DNA of 7,074 bases from an uncultured Bacillota bacterium (lineage in GTDB: Bacteria > Bacillota_I > Bacilli_A > RF39 > UBA660), in assembly GCA_947179265.1 (NCBI GenBank), contig CAMXBB010000075.1, positions 1 to 7,074 on the forward strand. Reading direction: 5' to 3'. Position numbers and translations under genes: made by a program. The notes under the pieces were generated by a model. The model worked only from the letters and a program-made list of their open reading frames with translations. It was not told where the DNA came from and ran no database searches. Shown here one piece after another: positions 5,584 through 7,074 of this stretch (within the stretch, counting starts at the first letter, position 1; each line of letters begins with the position of its first letter).

Positions 5584-6811
5584 GAGTCTCCCACATATCT
5601 GTTAGATTTCCATCTTCTCCATAATATTCATCCATATCAATATGCCAGAAGAAAAATTTTGTCAAATCACTTTTCTTATATGTAGAAATTACTGCCCCAT
5701 AATGTCCTTTTTCTGAACCTTTCCATAAAGATTCTGCTACATAATAGTTTTCCTCATCTTGTCCTGCTACCAATGCAATATGTTCGCCAGTAAATTCATA
5801 TGTTGAAAGTAAATCACCTGTTTTAATCTTATTATTAGCAACTGATTCTTTGCTCTTTAACATTTTACCTAAATCAGTTAAATCTAAAACCTCCGAATTT
5901 CTACTTACACTAGGAATTATTCCCGCACCAACATCTCCAGGATCATATCCGCCATTCAATAAGATCCATGAAATAAATCCACTGCAATCAAATCCGTTAG
6001 CATATTTTTTAGTCATACTACTAGGCGTTGAAATAATTTTACATCCCCAAGTAGCTGGTCCATATTTAATACCTTTTGGATCTAATTCAGCAAATTTTGA
6101 TTCACTTAAAAATAGGCCCTTATGATAATATCTTCCTTCACCATCAGCATATATGTATGTTGCTATTCCCTTTACCCCTGTATATAATCTTCCATTTTCA
6201 CTAAAATATTCCACACGATATGGGAATTCCAACCAAAACCTTGCAGCAGCAACCACTCCAGCTCTGGTATGATATCCAGCTTCATTTACCCTAGCAGCTA
6301 ATATCTCATCTAGTAATGAATTTTCTTCATTACTATATCTTCCACATGTTAATAATTCTTTTTTTGGATCATATTTAGCAGGTTTAAGCTCAATTAAATC
6401 TGTAACTAATACTTCTAATTCTTTTTTTTCATCTAATACACTAACAACTACTTTTGTGCTACCAACCGCATTAGCAGTAATAACTCCTTCATTAGTAACT
6501 GTACAAACCTTCTCATCTTCACATTTAAAATTAATATTAGCTTTAGCATCATTAGTTGTACTGATATTATAACGCATTGTAAATTTACCTTTTGGTGCTA
6601 AATATACTTTTCCACTTAATATTTCAAATTCATTAATTCCAACTTTTTCAACATTTTCAAAAACCTCATTAATTGGTGAATCCTTTACAACATCTTTTAG
6701 TATATTAGAATTCACTATAGATTTTATGACCAAAGCAGCAACCACAATAACACTTAAAAGTACTGCAAATGCTCTAATATTAACTGCTCTTCTAATCTTC
6801 TTTTTTGCCAT
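5576..6811 (-). CDS. Membrane-anchored NlpC/P60-type cysteine peptidase with an Ig-like domain
   Basis: This 411-aa cell-surface protein is likely to act on peptidoglycan stem peptides. The order is: basic N-terminus MAKKKIRRAVNIR; one hydrophobic helix (about 15-33) with no cleavage motif seen, so probably an N-in anchor; a Big_2-like Ig domain (about 65-137; VCTVTNEGVITANAVGSTKVVV pattern in part); a segment with TRAGVVAAARFWLEFPYR (183-200) and ENGRL, a region I associate with Gram-positive C40-like proteins; then the catalytic domain. The nucleophile is Cys276 in FDCSGFISW and the base is His344 in TGEHIALVAG. The third polar residue is not obvious; Glu360 in YYVAESLW is a candidate. AAAGGAG about 8 nt before the ATG at 6811 fixes the start over an upstream in-frame ATG at 6856, which lies inside the terminator hairpin. 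The catalytic domain is well supported; the exact bond cleaved is unknown. Confidence 0.9.
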   Translation of the reverse strand: MAKKKIRRAVNIRAFAVLLSVIVVAALVIKSIVNSNILKDVVKDSPINEVFENVEKVGINEFEILSGKVYLAPKGKFTMRYNISTTNDAKANINFKCEDEKVCTVTNEGVITANAVGSTKVVVSVLDEKKELEVLVTDLIELKPAKYDPKKELLTCGRYSNEENSLLDEILAARVNEAGYHTRAGVVAAARFWLEFPYRVEYFSENGRLYTGVKGIATYIYADGEGRYYHKGLFLSESKFAELDPKGIKYGPATWGCKIISTPSSMTKKYANGFDCSGFISWILLNGGYDPGDVGAGIIPSVSRNSEVLDLTDLGKMLKSKESVANNKIKTGDLLSTYEFTGEHIALVAGQDEENYYVAESLWKGSEKGHYGAVISTYKKSDLTKFFFWHIDMDEYYGEDGNLTDMWETQK

Positions 6812-6819
6812 AGAACACA

Positions 6820-6826
6820 CTCCTTT
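6820..6826 (-). promoter_or_regulatory. Shine-Dalgarno site deciding the start of the NlpC/P60 gene
   Basis: AAAGGAG lies 8 nt before the ATG at 6811. It excludes the longer reading that begins at 6856, whose first codons would lie inside the upstream terminator hairpin. Confidence 0.8.
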
Positions 6827-6830
6827 ATTA

Positions 6831-6845
6831 ATTATATCAAAAAAG
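6831..6845 (-). promoter_or_regulatory. Extended -10 promoter of the NlpC/P60 gene
   Basis: The minus strand reads CTTTTTTGATATAAT, in which TGATATAAT is a perfect TG-n-TATAAT extended -10 box. The hexamer at the -35 spacing is TATGTG, not a match. The T-tract is the same one that ends the upstream terminator. The predicted start near 6824 falls within the Shine-Dalgarno site, giving a leader of about 13 nt. Confidence 0.6.
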
Positions 6846-6871
6846 TAGCAACTCACATAGTTTTGCTACTT
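6837..6871 (-). terminator. Rho-independent terminator of an upstream transcript
   Basis: AAGTAGCAA (6871-6863 read on the minus strand) pairs perfectly with TTGCTACTT (6851-6843) across an 11-nt loop, followed by a run of six T residues overlapping the stem end. It lies only 5 nt after a tandem TAATAA (6879-6874). It must end something transcribed leftward from beyond 6872, either the broken fragments there or a gene outside the window. An attenuator for the NlpC/P60 gene is the alternative. Confidence 0.7.
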
Positions 6872-6876
6872 CTTTA

Positions 6877-6963
6877 TTAAAATACAATTAAATTTTTGAG
6901 TATAATTTCATCAATAGATATGTTTAATTTTGCTTCAATTATAAGTATTAAAAATATTATAAA
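6877..6963 (-). pseudogene. Possible gene remnant just before a terminator
   Basis: A 28-codon open stretch on the minus strand reads about FIIFLILIIEAKLN, then ISIDEIILKNLIVF, and ends in tandem TAA TAA 5 nt before the terminator hairpin. That position is typical of a true gene end. There is no start codon in the stretch, and the same frame has stops at 6966-6964 and 6978-6976, so it cannot be an intact gene. The A/T bias makes hydrophobic chance peptides easy to find. No family is recognised. Confidence 0.25.
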
Positions 6964-6979
6964 TTAACAAAAGATTTAA

Positions 6980-7074
6980 TTATTTAGATGACGCTGACTC
7001 AAGTAAACGGTTTTTAGACAAGATAATACAAAAATAGATAAAAACATTGACGTTATATTTGATATGTATTAGTA
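6980..7074 (-). CDS. Possible 3' end of a gene running in from the right edge (partial)
   Basis: One minus-strand frame is open from the window edge to a TAA at 6982-6980, about 31 codons. It starts hydrophobic (VNVFIYFCIIL) and ends polar and charged (SKNRLLESASSK). Codons such as CGT, GCG, GTC and AAC are slightly richer in G+C than the flanking spacer. The terminator at 6837-6871 would suit it, though 109 nt away. It is in a different frame from the fragment at 6877-6963, so the two could be pieces of one frameshifted gene. A promoter-like sequence on the opposite strand at 7047-7074 competes with this reading. Confidence 0.25.
   Translation of the reverse strand, partial: LIHIKYNVNVFIYFCIILSKNRLLESASSK
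7047..7074 (+). promoter_or_regulatory. Possible plus-strand promoter at the window edge
   Basis: TTGACG at 7047-7052 is followed after 17 bp by TAGTA at 7070-7074, where the window cuts off the sixth base. The -35 box and spacing are good and the -10 cannot be judged. If real, it drives a gene to the right, divergent from everything in this window. Confidence 0.25.

Noticed and set aside
5850..6125. Plus-strand open frame of 91 codons
   Set aside because: It lies antisense to the catalytic domain of the NlpC/P60 gene and has no ribosome binding site.
6811..7074. Riboswitch or T-box leader upstream of the NlpC/P60 gene
   Set aside because: A terminator just before a start codon invites this idea, but no T-box or known riboswitch core motif is visible, and the gene has its own promoter after the hairpin.

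Overview
This is an AT-rich window (roughly 30% G+C by eye) in which every recognisable gene lies on the minus strand. AGGAGG-type ribosome binding sites, a Firmicutes-like UvrB, a LysR regulator and a membrane-anchored NlpC/P60 protein with a bacterial Ig-like domain point to a low-GC Bacillota/Bacilli chromosome, possibly an uncultured gut-type lineage; the species cannot be fixed from this window. The six intact genes end in TAA (3) or TAG (3) and never TGA. All seven Trp codons in them are TGG, so the standard bacterial code is used.

Read in the direction of transcription (right to left): (1) 6872-7074 holds only short, broken reading fragments closed by a good terminator at 6837-6871. 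(2) 5576-6811 encodes a membrane-anchored NlpC/P60-type cysteine peptidase with an Ig-like domain. (3) 4777-5472 encodes an unrecognised protein whose N-terminus and predicted strand order resemble an expanded response-regulator receiver fold. (4) 4622-4741 looks like the decayed tail of a lost gene, interrupted by an in-frame TGA. (5) uvrB (2576-4528) and an HD-domain phosphohydrolase (1886-2566) form a tight two-gene operon with 9 bp between them. (6) 1008-1826 encodes a four-helix membrane protein, possibly DUF2975-like, with a very Lys-rich cytoplasmic tail. (7) 75-968 encodes a LysR-type regulator, closed by a terminator at 11-39.

Apart from the nucleotide excision repair subunit UvrB and its operon partner, the genes share no obvious pathway. 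This looks like ordinary chromosomal housekeeping and envelope content, not a defence, mobile or biosynthetic island.

The most distinctive signal is in the short intergenic spaces. Four genes are preceded by TG-n-TAWWAT extended -10 boxes with no convincing -35. At two junctions the T-tract of the upstream terminator runs directly into the extended -10 of the next gene, and the predicted start site falls on the Shine-Dalgarno sequence. The 11-mer CTTTTTTGATA occurs three times, always between genes and always on the minus strand. No tRNA, rRNA, CRISPR, insertion sequence or riboswitch was recognised.
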